NCBI GenBank assembly: GCA_023392225.1
Contig: JAEVZM010000315.1
Location: forward strand, 1 to 6,055
Source of the DNA: Pseudomonadota bacterium
Lineage (GTDB): Bacteria; Pseudomonadota; Alphaproteobacteria; Rhizobiales; Kaistiaceae
Reading direction: 5' to 3'
DNA: 6,055 nt
Part shown: piece by piece, positions 5,127-6,055 of the stretch
Numbering within the stretch: position 1 is the stretch's first letter
How the letters are laid out: every line of letters begins with the position of its first letter
Program-made: the position numbers and the translations under genes
The notes under the pieces: generated by a model
Database searches by the model: none
What the model was told of the DNA's origin: nothing
Seen by the model: only the letters and a program-made list of their open reading frames with translations

Positions 5127-6055
5127 CGCAGCGCATCCTCGTCACGCCGCGCTCGCTCACGGCGCGGCCCGGCGACACCCTCGCCCCACTCGAGGCCGCC
5201 GGCTTCGAGCTGGTGTTCTCGCCGGCCGGGCGCCAACCGAGCGAGGACGAGCTGTTGGCCCTCGTCCCCGGCATCAGCGGCTGGATCGCCGGGGTCGAGC
5301 CGATCAGCGCGCGCGTGCTCGCCGCCGCCACCGATCTCGAGGTGATCAGCCGCAACGGCACCGGCATCGATTCGATCGATCTCGCCGCCGCCGAGGCGCA
5401 TGGCGTCACCGTGCTGACCGCGGCCGGGGCCAATGCCCGCGCCGTCGCCGAGCTGACCATCGCCCTGATGCTCGCCGGGCTCCGGAACCTGCCCGAGAGC
5501 GAGGCCGGCATGAAGAGCGGCCAATGGGTCCGCCGCGAAGGGCGCGAGCTTGCCGCCGCCACCCTCGGCCTCGTCGGCTGCGGTGCCATCGGCCGCCGCG
5601 TCGCCCGCATCGCCGGCGCCTTCGGCGCGCGGATCCGGGCCTATGACGTCCGGCCCGACCCGAGCTTCAACCCGGCCGACGATTTCGCCTTCGTCGACCT
5701 CGACACCCTCGTCGCCGAGAGCACCGTGGTCTCGTTCCACACACCTGCCGACCCGGACGCGCCGCCGCTGTTCGACGCGAGCCGCCTCGCCGGCCTGCCG
5801 CGGGGAGCCGGCATCGTCAACACCGCCCGGGCCAGCCTCGTCGACGAGGCGGCGCTCCTCGCCGCGCTCGAGGACGGACAGGTCGGCTGGTACGCGACCG
5901 ACGTCTTCGCCACCGAGCCACCCGGGCTCACCCCGCTCGGCGCCCATCCGCGGGTGATCGCGACGGCCCATGTCGGCGCCTTCACCGCCGAGAGCGGTCG
6001 CGAGGCGGTGCGCGTCGCCGTCGCCAACCTCATCGCGGCGCTGGCGGCGCGATGG
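5123..6055 (+). CDS. D-isomer-specific 2-hydroxyacid dehydrogenase (3' end cut by the window)
   Basis: This is an NAD(P)-dependent dehydrogenase of the D-2-hydroxyacid family (phosphoglycerate, glycerate or glyoxylate reductase type), which interconverts 2-keto acids and D-2-hydroxy acids. The frame is open for 311 codons to the last base. Family members have about 310-330 residues, so only the extreme C-terminus can be missing. Visible motifs are S-R-N-G-T-G-I-D (77-84) for substrate binding, G-C-G-A-I-G (152-157) for the dinucleotide, Asp175 after the second strand, which favours NAD, and the catalytic set Arg236 (N-T-A-R), Glu265 (A-T-E-P-P) and His283 (T-A-H-V-G-A-F). The start ATG 5123 overlaps the previous stop in ATGA, with GGTGA (5111-5115) seven bases upstream. 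The four-base overlap makes it the third gene of the operon. The exact substrate cannot be told from the sequence. Confidence 0.92.
   Translation, partial: MTQRILVTPRSLTARPGDTLAPLEAAGFELVFSPAGRQPSEDELLALVPGISGWIAGVEPISARVLAAATDLEVISRNGTGIDSIDLAAAEAHGVTVLTAAGANARAVAELTIALMLAGLRNLPESEAGMKSGQWVRREGRELAAATLGLVGCGAIGRRVARIAGAFGARIRAYDVRPDPSFNPADDFAFVDLDTLVAESTVVSFHTPADPDAPPLFDASRLAGLPRGAGIVNTARASLVDEAALLAALEDGQVGWYATDVFATEPPGLTPLGAHPRVIATAHVGAFTAESGREAVRVAVANLIAALAARW

Noticed and set aside
4140..5971. Long minus-strand open frames (4140-5009 and 4997-5971) opposite the dehydrogenase genes
   Set aside because: Both are antisense to genes with complete catalytic motifs and tight same-strand coupling; composition is repetitive Gly/Ala/Arg/Asp and no ribosome binding site supports them.

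Overview
This 6,055-base window comes from a very GC-rich bacterium. Codon third positions are almost all G or C, leaders carry GGAG-type ribosome binding sites, and the solute-binding protein has a twin-arginine export signal. The gene families fit an alphaproteobacterium such as a Hyphomicrobiales or Rhodospirillales member. That placement is inference, because no rRNA or other phylogenetic marker is present. It looks like accessory metabolic DNA: a transport operon, a GntR-type regulator and a catabolic operon, arranged divergently.

Left part, minus strand (about 1-2414). A PotA-like ABC transporter ATPase (1425-2414) is followed 31 bases later by a PotD-like, Tat-exported solute-binding protein (110-1393). 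Permease genes probably follow beyond the left edge; a possible first permease start lies at position 53, just after a strong hairpin (55-80). The solute-binding gene carries one in-frame amber codon at 413-415, about three quarters of the way through, yet the remaining 100 codons are intact and look conserved. It is a recent nonsense mutation, a base-call error or a readthrough case.

Centre (2415-2651). The 237-base divergent region holds a textbook sigma-54 promoter, TGGCAC-N5-TTGC, placed so that the predicted transcript starts about 20 bases before the ATPase start codon. It also holds a perfect 12-bp dyad (ATCGTATACGAT) and a sigma-70-like promoter for the rightward regulator. The regulator gene (2652-3383) encodes a GntR protein of the FadR/FCD subfamily.

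Right part, plus strand (3384-6055). A perfect 10-bp inverted repeat with a 3-base spacer lies just upstream of three tightly coupled genes: a cupin-type phosphoglucose isomerase-like protein (3532-4161), a divergent shikimate-dehydrogenase-fold oxidoreductase (4158-5126) and a D-isomer-specific 2-hydroxyacid dehydrogenase (5123 to the right edge). Each pair overlaps by four bases. The core of the inverted repeat fits the FadR-subfamily operator pattern TNGTNNNACNA, so the neighbouring GntR protein probably controls this operon.

Taken together, the window looks like an inducible uptake and breakdown locus. A transporter under nitrogen- or activator-type sigma-54 control brings in a small solute. 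An isomerase and two NAD(P)-type dehydrogenases convert a sugar-like or hydroxyacid compound under GntR control. The substrate cannot be read from the sequence, and I do not recognise this three-enzyme combination as a described pathway. No tRNA, rRNA, insertion sequence, CRISPR array or phage gene was seen.
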